Translations under genes and position numbers: made by a program
Assembly (NCBI GenBank): GCA_029378245.1
Contig: JARKIF010000001.1
Location: forward strand, 3,596,001-3,660,000
Reading direction: 5' to 3'
Origin: Roridomyces roridus
Lineage: Eukaryota > Basidiomycota > Agaricomycetes > Agaricales > Mycenaceae
DNA length: 64,000 nucleotides
Part shown: positions 33,801 to 45,059 of the stretch, in pieces
Position numbering within the stretch: the first letter of the stretch is position 1
Layout of the letters: the number at the start of each line of letters is the position of its first letter
The notes under the pieces: generated by a model
What the model was told of the DNA's origin: nothing
Databases searched by the model: none
What the model saw: only the letters and a program-made list of their open reading frames with translations

Positions 33801-36400
33801 TCGCGGAGTATGTGGTAGTAGTCCAAGCGTCAGCAGGCTAACTGGCCTTCAGAAAACACCAAGATGCATCATGCGAAGACCCTCCATGACGTGGCGCCTG
33901 GCCTGGAATGAAATCCGCAATTCTGAACCTCCAGCCTGAGGCCTCCTACAACTTACAAGATCAGAATGACGCTCCCTCGTCGTAACTGGGAAAATCCATC
34001 CCACACGATAACACGCTCAAGTGCTAGACCGGCACTGTGCCATTCGCTCCTTCGACGATGTCCTCCCGCTGAACTCCATCTCGTACCCGACCCTCGTTAC
34101 CAGTGCCGTCCACGATTTCAAGAAGACGCCTGCCAGCTCGAGGTCTCACCTGCGAGTGGAAAAGGCAGGTGTAAGGCCTCGATCGCTCATTGGCCGGGTT
34201 TAGCTGTGATCTGAAAAACGATCTTCAAAAATGTCAGCCACTCGCGCGCCTATGTAACACGCAAGGCCACTGAGTTTCTCCTTAGCTTCCTTCCTCATGG
34301 TACGTCATAGCTTGTCTCTTGTCCTCGCCACTGACCCGTCTCTCGTTAGGCCATCGCAGCCCGGGATACGGACACGGGCCAGCCCAGGGGACCCGACCAA
34401 GTACACCCCCGCCCCCAGAGTCGACCTGCTGGATTGCGCGTTTGTGGGGAGCCCGGCGAGAGGACTATGCTCGCAGGCTTTGTCTCGAGGTGGCCGTGCC
34501 GCCCTTGGGCGCGGTTGTCTCTTGCAGAGTGTGCAGCGGGTTGAAAGCCTCTCTGGCCTAGGCCTTGTACCAGCCCCCGGATGCGAAACACAGGTTACCA
34601 GCGTGCTCGGGGGATGTCAACGGGTCGGCCATCCTTCTGGTGCTTGATTCGCGGCCGTACCAGCGTGTTTACAGGGCGCCAATTTTTCATCTCTCGTCGC
34701 TTTCGAGTGGCATGTTTCGCGGATGTCGGGTGCATGCTTTCTGGTGAGCCTTAGCGAGATCTATCCGTGCTACGCTTACAGCAAGTTCTTCCAGGACGTT
34801 GGGAGTGTTCCGTAGTATAGTCCAAAGGAATGTAATATTACTCGCTCACTGTGTATTTCAGTCCCTTGTAATACGCAGACGTCGTCAATGGCAATCTCAT
34901 GATGCGACTTGCCATTCACCATTCAAACGGGGCCCTCAACTCGGACGGACCCTCCCATCATGCAAGCCGGCTTTGGCTCCTTTGCCCTCCAGATTACTCC
35001 TCTTTCTGCATCGTCATATCCTCCTGCCGAACCCGTGGTCGGCTCTGTTGGGCGCTTCGTTACCGTGACGACTCGGACTGCCTCAACGACAGTGCAGAGA
35101 AGCATCTGCTCTCGTGCACGGTGCGGTCAAGTTTCCATTGCTCCGCGCAATTCCCCATATCTGACATTTTCTTTTCCCCAGCGTCTGCAGCAGCCCTCGA
35201 ATAACTCAAGGCAGAGATTCACAATGCTGGGAGGGCTGTCTAGACCGGGTGGTGTCATCAGTGCGCGACATCTATCCTCCTTTGGCCCAATAATGCTCAC
35301 AATGCTGCTCAGCTAGCTGCTGCTACCCACAGAAACTCTGCGACGTTTCGAAATCTGGAGGCGTGGAATGCGTGACGTCGGAACATTGAAAGGGATGGGC
35401 TGTATCTTAACCGGTAAGCAAGACAGCCGTCGCTCTGTCTTTCGTCGTCTGACTTGTTATTCAAGCTGCTCAACGAATCGTTCCGGGGCTGCTGGGTGAA
35501 TATCTCTTCTCTTCTGGAACCCGTTTCGTGCTGTTGTTTTGGACTTTCTTCTGTCGCTCGAGCTGCCCGTATTCACAGGCTCACAGGCATCGTTGTTCTT
35601 CTCGGCATAATACAAGGGACATATCGAGAAGTAAATCTTCGACAGACAAACAATACAGTTTAAATGATGTGACTATGATGTGACTAGTGATGGCCGATGA
35701 TGGGCGTGCACAGTAAGCAAGGGCCAAGAGCGCCGAGCGCACGGAGGCAAATGAGAACGCAAATTTGCAAAAGGGAAGATAGGGGGCGCGCGAGGTAGAG
35801 CACGGCAAGGGAAGGGGATAAAATAACGTGTTGAAGGGAGAAGAACAGAGAATGAAAGCAAAGACATTGCTCAGTAACGGGGAAGTGCAAAGAGGGAACA
35901 CCCGCGCGCAGCGCGGAAGAAAAAAAAAATGGGGCTTGGAAGAGGGAAGGGATGCCTCACCCTCCGAAGTCCGCTAGTGCTCGAGACCAGCGGGCAATGT
36001 AATCTTGGCTGATTGGTGGTAAGGGAGGCATGGATATTTTGAGGTGGGATTCGGTTTGGGCTGGGAGATGGTGGAGATGGGAGAGTAGAAAACAAGATGT
36101 GTTGATAAGTGACCCACCACGTTTTGAGGTCCTGCTGCAAATGAGGGTGAGAGGGTGAGGTTGAAGATATCACAATGAGGCCCCGTTAAGCGAGGCTGCC
36201 GAGACTCGGCGCAGTGACTGTCTTTTGGCACTCTTAAGCGCCCGAATGGACTGTCTCCTGATGCCCCATCTCAATGCCAAAGACAATTCTCACCAGTGAA
36301 AATCAAAAGCGAAAATGGGGTGACTGGGAAAAAAGACAGTCCACTCGGCTCCAGTACACGGCATGACCAGCATGGCCAGACAGTTCAGTCTGCTGGCAAC
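33800..36400. other. No gene supported
   Basis: Short unlinked frames only. From about 35690 to 36170 the plus strand is markedly purine-rich (many GGAAG, GAGAG and AAGGG runs, and a 10-A run near 35921). A weak coding-like stretch at 34.35-34.75 kb could not be developed into a protein. Confidence 0.4.
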
Positions 36401-36408
36401 CGCTGGGC

Positions 36409-36470
36409 TCTGCTCTTATTCACGCGTCGTCTGCTCTTATTCACGGTCGTCTGCTCTTATTCACGCGTCT
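36409..36470 (+). repeat. Three tandem ~20-bp units (CTGCTCTTATTCACG)
   Basis: CTGCTCTTATTCACG is repeated three times in a row with spacers CGTCGT, GTCGT and CGTCT. Two of the units create an ACGCGT hexamer. Confidence 0.85.
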
Positions 36471-36867
36471 TCCTACAGATCAACGTTGAATCTTCATCTT
36501 GGCTCCTGTGAAGAGACGCGTTTGGACGCGTTTTCGGGGACACTACAAAACCAGTACTTTGTTTTTCTAGCACAGACACTCATTCACGACACGTTTTAAA
36601 GCTCAAAATATGTTGCATGTTGTTTTCATGTACAGATTCACACAGAACTATGTCTGTAGACCGCATTTTGGGACGCGTCCAAACTTCGCGGACGTCCGTG
36701 AATTTTGGACGCGTGACGTTACAGATCAGATGACTTGTTTACTCTTTCTCTCACTCTCACCAACGGCCGACTTCAAAGAACTCCCTAATCCAACCTCAGT
36801 TCCAACACATCCTACCAGCACATCCTACCAGCAGACCACTCCACAACGACACTCTGTCATGACGCGT
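36422..36867. promoter_or_regulatory. Cluster of seven ACGCGT (MluI cell-cycle box) sites
   Basis: ACGCGT occurs at 36422, 36463, 36516, 36526, 36673, 36709 and 36862. That is seven sites in 446 bp, against about 0.1 expected by chance for one hexamer. ACGCGT is the core bound by the Mbp1-type MBF factor, which drives G1/S expression of replication and repair genes in yeasts. The next gene downstream, about 490 bp on, is an XPG/GEN1-type nuclease. Regulation of that gene is inference. Confidence 0.5.
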
Positions 36868-37351
36868 AGCCAACCAGTACTGTAGTTCCGGGCGACATCC
36901 AGCATTATCGTTCGTGTGGTGCTTCACCGAAAGGGAGTGCTGGTTCTCTGTTGCCTGGGACTGCTGCCAGAGGGAATTGAAGCTCCTGGGAGGTAGGGAG
37001 AATGGCTCCAGCCTCGTCCTTTTCTCATTATTTTTTTGCAGAGGAAGAATGCAGTGCAAGCTCGATGGGATGGGATGGCGGCTGTTCTTAGCGTTTCTCG
37101 CGTTCAGCTGTAGTCCCATCGGCCCCCGGTGCAATATCCTCTGGTAGTACGAGCAGGAGGGATGGAAATTGGGCCGACAGCTCACTAGGAGTTTACGGGT
37201 GCGTTGCAAACACTCATGATTTTTCCTTTCACTCAATCCCTTGCAGCTAGTCAAGCCAACAATTTCTGCCAACAATTTCTGGATCCTGTTACTCTTGTTG
37301 CCGTAGCCACCTGCCGTCGATCGAATTTCAACTCTCCTGAATACCACCACC

Positions 37352-39150
37352 ATGGGCATAAACGGACTGTGGCCGGTATTTCTCTTTCGCTCCCGGGATT
37401 TCCATATACTCATATTTCATAGGAACTGCAGGCTGTCGAGCAGAAGATATCCCTATCCGAACTAGCCGTCAGCACCGGCTTTGTCGCCAACGTCAATGGC
37501 ATTCGTGGATACCGCATTGGCATAGATGCAAGGTAAGAACGGCTTACCTGTGCAGGACTTTTTGTTAACTCTTTTGCAGTGGCTGGATGTACCGTGCTTG
37601 TGCCCTTCAGTATGGGAATGCCAAAGGCCTGGCACTCGTACAGCTCTTCGCCCGCTGCAGCCAACTCTTCCGCCTCCCCTTTATCCCAATCTTTGTCTTT
37701 GATGGGCCCGCCCGGCCGAAGATCAAGCGCGGCGCTGTTATCCGCGGGAACGACCATCACTTAACGGAATCTTTCCAGCAGATGTTGGATGGATTTGGGT
37801 TCGTATGGCGCATTGTATGTCCCTTGTTCCCTCATCTTGAATCATCTGACTATTGTGCAGGCCCCTGGTGAAGCTGAAGCGACCCTTGCCACAATGAATG
37901 TCATCGGCACGCCTGCTAGTATAGACGCAGTCCTCACCGATGACTCTGATGCGTTCGTCTTCGGGGCAAGCACAGTCTTGCGCATGTGGGTAACTTTCCG
38001 TGCCTCGTACATTCCTCGCTGAACTATCCGCAGTCGCACCGAAGATAACAAAGCTTTTGAAGCTTCCCTGTATTCTGCCAATGACGTATCAACTGTCCTT
38101 GGTTTGGATCGGGACGGCCTCATTCTGATCGCACTGCTTGCGGGCGGCGACTACTCCGTAAGTCTACCTACCATACACATGAACCCTTACTCAATCTCTT
38201 TAGGATGGGCTCCGCAACTGTGGCATCACCATCGCTATTGGGCTGGCTCGCGCTGGCCTTGGAAAGCAGCTCGTCTTTGCTCTTTCCAGCCAATTCCCCG
38301 CAGTTTCTGTGGATGCTTGGCGCCAGGCCTTGCGATTGGAAATGCAGACCAATAATTCTGGTCACCTTCCTCATCGTTGCAAAGCGTTGGCAGACAAGAT
38401 TCCCCATGATTTCCCTGACCTCGACATCATAAATCTGTACCTCCGTCCTATTGTATCAAACGGGACTCTCATTCCCCTTACTCTCCACCCTCCTCGCCTT
38501 GACATCCTCGCACGTTTCACAGAAACACACTTCCCATGGGGCAACTCATTCGGCATACTGGACCACTTTGCGGACCAAATTTTTCCGGGACTGGTTGTTC
38601 GGGAGCTGGTCCAAGGGGCCTTGGCTAACGACGGGTTTTTTGTACAAGAACAATCCAAATCCATCATCAGGAGGATTGTGGGAGATCGCCGCCATACCTC
38701 CACTGGCCAACTTGCCCAGTTGCGCGTTTTGCTTAACATGGACCCGGCAATACTGCAGGCGGCTCTCGGTGCCATCACTGGCAAGCGGGACTCGGCTGCA
38801 AGCAAGGCTGCTGCGGTCGTTTGGGTGACCCAGAGTTTACCGAAGCAACGTGCCTGGGTTCCGCAATCGATGGTCGAGCATCTATCGGCGTCAATGGTCC
38901 TCGACTATATCAGTGGGAAGAAGGACCGCAAGCAGTCTAGTAAACAGGGTGCGTCCATCCTATTCTCACCTTCCTGGATCTGAATGCCATGTCACTTTGT
39001 CAGAATCACAGCGCGGTGGTGCATCCAAGACCAAGGCTATTGCTTCTAAACCTAGACGTAGGCCAGTATCTAATCAATCTTACATTTTTCGACATTCATT
39101 TACTCAAATTGGATGTAGGGGCGGCCCCGGTCACGGAATCAGAGGGGTGA
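37352..39150 (+). CDS. XPG/GEN1-like structure-specific nuclease
   Basis: Eight exons (37352-37375, 37423-37532, 37580-37814, 37861-37985, 38034-38157, 38204-38948, 39004-39057, 39119-39150) join in phase to 482 residues. The N-terminal XPG block starts MGINGLWP and contains YRIGIDASGWMY, with the first catalytic Asp, and FVFDGPARPKIKRG. The internal block is APGEAEATLATMN and VLTDDSDAFVFGA, with acidic metal ligands. The helix-two-turn-helix region is ALLAGGDYSDGLRNCGI. The order and spacing fit GEN1/Yen1-type nucleases, which cut flaps or Holliday junctions, better than FEN1. The basic tail ends KTKAIASKPR and then AAPVTESEG. The stop (39148-39150) lies only 79 nt before the next gene's likely ATG. 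Large PIN-like XPG families are, from memory, common in Agaricomycetes. Confidence 0.85.
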
Positions 39151-39228
39151 ATGACTGAGACAGTGGCGCCTATATCAAGATTGTCTTTTTTACTCCTAAT
39201 ATCAATTCCCTTCCTTCCCACCTTCACC

Positions 39229-41042
39229 ATGAGCATGACTCTTGACAAGACCAAATACTCTGGACTCTTACTTGCCATCAAGGGCACACCGATGCAGAGA
39301 ACAGTGACTTTGTCAACGCTCTCGCCCGGATCAGTCAAAAGCCGCCTTGACTTTGAAGCCTTGGAGATTGAGGAGGACATGGAGGGAGAGGGGGAGACCT
39401 TGGATATACACGAGCTAGAAGGCAGAGAGAGCGACGATGAGGATGAGGATGAAGAGGGCGATGTAGGATCAGAAGAAGATGAAGATGGCTCTGACCCGGA
39501 GGGCGCCAAGGAAGGCGAGGGGGATTTCAAGATGAGAGACATTAGTGACTTGCACTCCGTCATCAAAGCGGCCTCAAAGGGGGTGGTGGAGCAAACTGAC
39601 GCTGAATATAAAAGGTGTGTTCCAGGTCTTTAGCATACTTATCATATATCTGACTCGCCACACAGGCTTCTCAAATCACTAGAAGCATTCGTCCACGAGC
39701 AAGGCTTTATTGCAGCTAAAAAGGATTTTGTGACATCCGACCCGCACCCTCAGGCACCGACATTCATTGTTGCATGGATCATGCATGCGTACGTCCTCTC
39801 ACCCTGACTCCATATATTTACTCAGATTTTTCAGGTGTGATGACATTAAATTGGACGGCGAAAAGAAAGACGCCAAGGAACTGCGCGCCTCGTACTCACA
39901 CGCTCAGAAGATGCGCGCTGCAACTACCTATGGCTTTGGGCCCCTTAATGGGCTCGGATCAGTGGAATGGCAGAAGAGTGAAGTTACTGCCAAGATGCGC
40001 GGTAATCCCTCTGTCTCGGAAACAGTCTCCAGCTACATGCTCAGTCTGCGCAAAAAGAAGGCATGCCTTTAATCGTCTTGACTCACTTAGGTTTCTAATA
40101 ACAGTAGGTACGCACCGGAGAAGTACCCACCAGCGCCCGTGCCATTACCCCGGTCTGTTTTTTTTTTGAGCCCATTGCTTTTCATTAACATTCTTGCGCA
40201 GGAGATTCTGGAGGAACTGTACCATTATAATAACCAGGAGCACATCAAGAACATCCAGCCACTAGGGCCCCGCAGCCGCAAGAGCCCTGCAAATCCGGAT
40301 GACTGGTGTGGCAGACGTACAAGAGTCATGCTCTATGCGGTCTACATCATATCATTCCTGTGCTTGCTCCGTTTCGATGAAGCCCTGAAGATTCAGGTGC
40401 ACGAGGTTCGGTTGATTGGTGACTCTGCAGTAGAGTTGACTTTACCATTTCGCAAGACCAATCAAGATGGCGGTATGTATCGTATTCCTTCCTTGTGTAC
40501 GACTTTGCTAATCATTCCTCCAGATATTAAGCCTTTTGTGCTGCACGAGTGGCGCCACGCACCTCATCTGTGCCCCGTTAGGGCCATTGCTGAATGGATT
40601 GCTTTATACGAGCCCACGAATGGATATTTGTTTCCTCCGATGAATAAGCGTGATCAACCCGGAGACGGGAAGAAACCCATGGTGAGTGTCTTTTCTCACT
40701 TCCCAATTATCACCCTTACTGATTCTTTCCAAGAAAACCGAGAAGTTTCTTGAATTGTTCAGGCACAATCTGCTTGACATCTGTCTGGATCCGTGGCCAT
40801 ATGGAACTCATTCTTTCCGTCGGGGTGGTTGCCAGTTCTTTTCCACTTGGCAGCGTTGGAGTCTTCGGCGGGTTTGCGAATGGGGGGGATGGAGCACGGA
40901 GTTTTCTAATCTCACCATCGTCAAGTATCTCATCGGATGGAACGATGACCCTACGGAAACCCGGGAGAATTTCTTGAACCCGACACAGAAGCCCACTATG
41001 CGCTGTGCTACTTGTGGGCGTAACTGTGCCTGTGGTTTTTGA
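39229..41042 (+). CDS. Tyrosine recombinase (integrase-like)
   Basis: Seven exons (39229-39614, 39666-39788, 39835-40060, 40108-40152, 40202-40472, 40524-40681, 40734-41042) give 505 residues. An acidic N-terminal region (EDEDEEGDVGSEEDEDGSD) precedes a SAM-like core-binding region (SLEAFVHEQGF, KMRAATTYGFGPL). The catalytic domain has Arg I in CLLRFDEAL, a candidate Lys in PFRKTNQDG, the H-x-x-R box in GTHSFRRGGCQFF, W in place of the second His (CEWGGWS), and the probable nucleophile Tyr in IVKYLIGW. The protein ends in a Cys cluster, CATCGRNCACGF. Intron 3 appears to be GC-AG (donor at 40061). It probably catalyses DNA breakage and rejoining for a Crypton-like or other Y-recombinase element, or is domesticated. 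Confidence 0.85.
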
Positions 41043-41217
41043 ATTATTCACATTGTAGATAGCAATTTTCTGTTCTAATCCTTCAATTCATTGCTCCATT
41101 TCACTCCGTTTCAAGATGTGTACAAAAAAAAACAAGCATTTGAAAGTCTACGACAAAGCAATATTCAAAAGAGACTTGTAAGTAAGAGATATTATTATTG
41201 GTGGTGTGTGTCAACGA

Positions 41218-42995
41218 TCAGGAGGATTTCTTGAGACGCTCGTAATGTTTGACAATGGCGCTGGCCTTGGACATAACCACCTCCCCCTTTGTCCGACTGC
41301 AGCGATAGGTGAATGTAGTTTTGAATGAATCCCCATACTCCCTCCGAATCCGCTCCACCGTCTCCTCGTCATCACCTTGGCGGTTTTCGCGAAGAGTCTT
41401 GCAAATTGCAGTGTACGACATCCGGGTGCCACTGGGAGAGGTAAACTCTCTCCAGAATTCTTCAGGTGTTCCTTTCCGGTAGTGCTCAACCACAAACTGT
41501 CCTATGGTAAGCAACTGCAGAGATTGAAATGAATACTTACCTTCCACTCCGTCCAATTCGACTTTAGAGCGCTCCAAACACTTGTTTTTTTGAAAAGGTT
41601 GGGCCAGTGATTGAGCGAGATGTGTTGACCAGCAACAACGACCACCGAGACACCCTTCCAATGCGGGGAGGTGTCGTCCCACATTTCGTTGAGTCGTCTG
41701 ATGTCGTCTGCGAAGCTCGTTGCAGGAATAGTAATCTTGAGGACATTATTGATGTCAATATCTAGCGAGGTCCCATTCCCCAATTTCAAGGAACGCAAAT
41801 GACTAGGCAAAGCGGCTGCCGGAGAGGAAGCAGGAGTGTGGGAGGAGGATGAAGCGGAGACAGCACTAGGAGAAGGCTGGGTAAAGGTGACAGGAGCACA
41901 CACGGCTGCTGGTGACACCCTGGCCGCCACCATGGATAGCGGTTCGTTCGGAGCTACCGGTGATGTAGGAGCAGAGATGGGTCGGGTAGCTGTACCCGAT
42001 GAGTCCATGGACATGGAGGCATCAGCATCGAAATGGTAGTAACCGTCCTGAAAGGTATCAGCAAAAGGTTCGGGTTTGGGAGCTTGAGGACATGAACTTA
42101 CATTGCCGGGTTGATCGAGAGCACCCGCCTCCCAAGTAGTGGCATCGTAAACGACAAAGTCCATCTCCTCCCCAAAGGCGGGCTCATCCATCGCAATTTG
42201 TGCCGTAGAGTAGGCGGGAAGCATTGACGCCATGCCCGTGCCTGTGGCAGTCAGCGCAGCAAGCTGACCCTGGATGACCTGTAGACGCTCGCTGATGGTG
42301 CCGCCATAACTCTGGGAGAAAATCAGTGGGTGGATCAAAGGAAGGAATACAGAGCATATCATACCTCCGACGGCGTAACAATCTTGGCGTTCCGAGGCTG
42401 GTATGGGTAACTTGCAATTTTGCGTTTGGCCTAAAGCGGTTAAGGTATAGCTCTTGGGAAAGGATTGAAACGCACCCAATTTACAAGACCTTTCACCTCG
42501 TCTGTTGTCCGATTGTCCTTGGAGCGCTCTGTCACCCGGTCTGTGTCGATAAGCGCTGCTCTTCGCAGCTCCACCCCCGCGTTTCGTTTATTTTTCTTGG
42601 GGACATTCCCTTCTTGTCGAGGGCCTTTGTGGCTGCGGCGGTTGGGCCTGGCGGTGCTTGAAGAATACATGTTGGTCGTGCAACCTGACACAATAGGCAT
42701 GAAAACGCACCTGCCCACGGGATCGTTGCAGAACCTTTGACTGAAGTCTTGAAGGAAGCCGGTGAGCGTGCATATGTTGCCCGTAACGTTGAGGCCGTAT
42801 TCTTTGCACATCTTTTTGAGGTCTCCCTTCGTCTTCGGGCTAAGTTGACAGGATTAGACACGACGCGATTTTCAGCAAGAACGACGCGTACATGGTCAGT
42901 TCCTGGAAGCCTCTGGTCTTGTGGGGGAAGATATGCATGCCCCTCGCAGTCGCATCCTCGACTTGTTTAGTAGTGATTTTCAATGGGGTCGCCAT
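41218..42995 (-). CDS. SAP-like DNA-binding protein of unknown role
   Basis: Seven exons (42892-42995, 42711-42839, 42476-42656, 42365-42430, 42102-42311, 41541-42047, 41218-41496) join in phase to 491 residues. Residues about 37-65 (TKGDLKKMCKEYGLNVTGN, then a helix LTGFLQDFSQ) fit a SAP motif, a two-helix DNA-binding unit. A basic region (RRSHKGPRQ, KKNKRNAG), a predicted disordered Ser/Ala/Pro-rich middle and a conserved-looking C-terminal domain follow (LNEMWDDTSPHWKGV, YRKGTPEEFWREF, YTAICKTLRENRQ, KASAIVKHYERLKK). It is convergent with the tyrosine recombinase, 175 bp apart. The neighbourhood suggests a partner that targets DNA for the recombinase or nuclease; this is inference. Confidence 0.7.
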
Positions 42996-43555
42996 GGGTG
43001 AGATGCGGTTAATGAAATGCTGTCGGATGGCGGGAGCACAGAGGTCGACGACGACGACGGGGAGGAGGCAGGCAGCGAGGAGGAGGCCGTACAAGGGCGA
43101 CGGCGCGTTGTCGAGGACAAATTGGATATTTTCAAGGGCGCGGCCCGCCGCCGCCGAGGCGACGGCGAGTACGGCAAGCACGATCGTCGACCTTTTCGAA
43201 ACACGGAGGTAAGTGACGGAAGCAGGACAGTTCGGAAAGGGAGGCCCAGTTTGGCCCATCACTCAATCACACATCACATCAAAAGCGTTACATTATCTAA
43301 GCTGAACTGTCTGTCTGACGGAAGAAGTCCTACGTGAGCATCTACGTGCTCCGAGGTTCGTGGGCATCCTAATATTGTGGCTCGTTGCTGATGCGCATTT
43401 GTCAACATTGCGAGGACAGTGGCTATTAGATGTCCAGAAAGGAGCTTTGGGCCGTTCCGCGTTTGTTTCAGAAACTTGTCAACGTCGACCTTGCCCCAAC
43501 CTTGATTATGGCCGCCGGAAACATCACCAAACTGCAAGTCGCCTTGTTCCAAACC

Positions 43556-44163
43556 ATGTCCGCCACCCAAACTCAAGTATGTGCTTGCCTGGACTGACGA
43601 CCTGAATCTCACTGTCCGTTAAGCAGGTGCCCACCCTTCCCGACCAAGCCGCCCATTTTCCCAGCTCATGGCTGGTGGAGTATCCCGAAGCTGTCGCCGA
43701 CCGAACGCTGTGGAATCGGGAGAACCCTACACCCGACAACGTGTACAGGTCACAATTCAACGCCAACTGGGCCGCAACTATCACTACCCCCTATTTCAAG
43801 CCTACAGTCGAGGGCGTTGCCATAGGTCCCACTTTCATTCGTCACTACTTCGGGCTGGAGGGCTGCGTCATCCCAATCGCCGCTCTTAGCACTGCCGATA
43901 CGCCTGCTATTCTTTTCATCCTGGCAGGGCCGGCGGATGGCGCCAGGAACAAGGAGTTTTATGCCTACTTCCACGATCAAGACCGTGTTGAGGACATTGC
44001 GCTCTGCCGTGTGGGACGTTATGCCAGCGTCGATGAGCTATATCGGAAATTCTACGTGGATGGATGTGGCCCATATTACAATCCAGTTGATGGCGGAGAG
44101 GATGCTGAGAGGAGGGTGCTCGACAAATGTGGGTATTGGGTACCAGAACCGGACGAAGAATGA
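43556..44163 (+). CDS. Intact member of the local ~180-aa family (copy 3)
   Basis: Exon 1 (43556-43576) encodes MSATQTQ. A 50-nt intron (GTATGTGC to TTAAGCAG) leads to exon 2 (43627-44163), giving 185 residues. It is collinear with copy 2 at 20688: SWLVEYPEAVADRTLWNRE, AIGPTFIRHYFGLEGCVIP, FILAGPADGARNKEFYAYFH, VEDIALC, YASVDELYR, VLDKCGY. The intron position and phase and about 60 bp before the ATG are also conserved, so the duplication included the promoter. No known domain or targeting signal is seen. It stands tail to tail with the broken copy 4. Confidence 0.75.
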
Positions 44164-44542
44164 ATGACTACAAAGCGCTATCTTTCTCGTTCTGTGATCT
44201 GGCACCATAGAACAAAGTCGAATTAATTCAAAGTCGCTTGGAATACAAACTACAATTGCACCGTCTGCAGCCCTCCGAGTCGCCGCGGTTGCCCAACGCC
44301 GTCAGGGCACAGCTCGAGGCCGGACTGAACGCACTGGAATCTCCTCGTCAGTTGCCTTTGCGGTTTGCGGTACTCGGCTCGGGGAAGGGTGGTTGATCAT
44401 TCCCTGAGAGCGCCGCCAGATACCTCAGAAACAAGTCAGTATGTAACTCAATGAGAACGGAAAGCGCACAAAGAGAACGGGACTGCATTGCCCCAGTCCT
44501 TTTCGACGGTAGCGAGCCTCAAGCTGGAATATTCCTCGCTCA

Positions 44543-45031
44543 CTAGCAGTTCCACCGCCAGCATTCGGCAAGCTCTTTCTTCGCAGCATCCTTTCCTCCA
44601 TCAGGCGGGACACTTGGCCCGCTCCATCCATCCACGTAGCACCTCTCATAAAAGTCGTCAACGCTCGCAAAGCACCCGACGTGGCACAGGTCGATTTCGG
44701 CGAGATCGTCATCGTCGTGCATGTAGGCAAAGAACAACTTTTCCCGTCGGCATCCGTTGGCCCTGCCAGAACAAAAAAAAAAACAAGCAAGGCATCTCGT
44801 AGGACGTAAGGGCGGCGATGGGGACGATACATCCTTTGACGCCAAAGTAGTGGCGAATAAGAGTAGGACCAATGACGACGCCGTCGGCTCCAGGCTTGAA
44901 ATAACGGGTAGTCCAGGTTCTATCCCAGCTGGCGGTGAACTGCCTGAAGTGCGGGTGGTGGGGCTCAGATTGCTGCCCAATCCACAAGAAGTCTGCGACA
45001 GGTTCATCGCTCTTCTTCAGCCATGACACGG
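44543..45031 (-). pseudogene. Frameshifted member of the local ~180-aa family (copy 4)
   Basis: Three frames carry successive family motifs. The first has VSWLKKSDEPVADFLW, TTRYFKPGADG and VIGPTLIRHYFGVKGCIVP. After a 12-base T run (sense strand; A run at about 44771-44782) the frame shifts to one reading FFFVLAGPTDADGK. It then shifts again to KLFFAYMHDDDD, CFASVDDFYERCYVDGWSG and the stop at 44543. The homopolymer suggests slippage as the cause of the first break. No intact start was found beyond about 45031. Confidence 0.75.
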
Positions 45032-45059
45032 GAAATGAAGGGGTAGGAGTGGGAGGGGC

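Noticed and set aside
36409..36470. CRISPR-like array
   Set aside because: Three short tandem units with near-identical spacers in a fungal nuclear genome. This is an ordinary tandem repeat.
36240..43330. Terminal inverted repeats around the nuclease-recombinase module
   Set aside because: I compared both flanks by eye. Only short, imperfect matches (such as CAGACAGTTCAG-like strings) were found, no better than chance.
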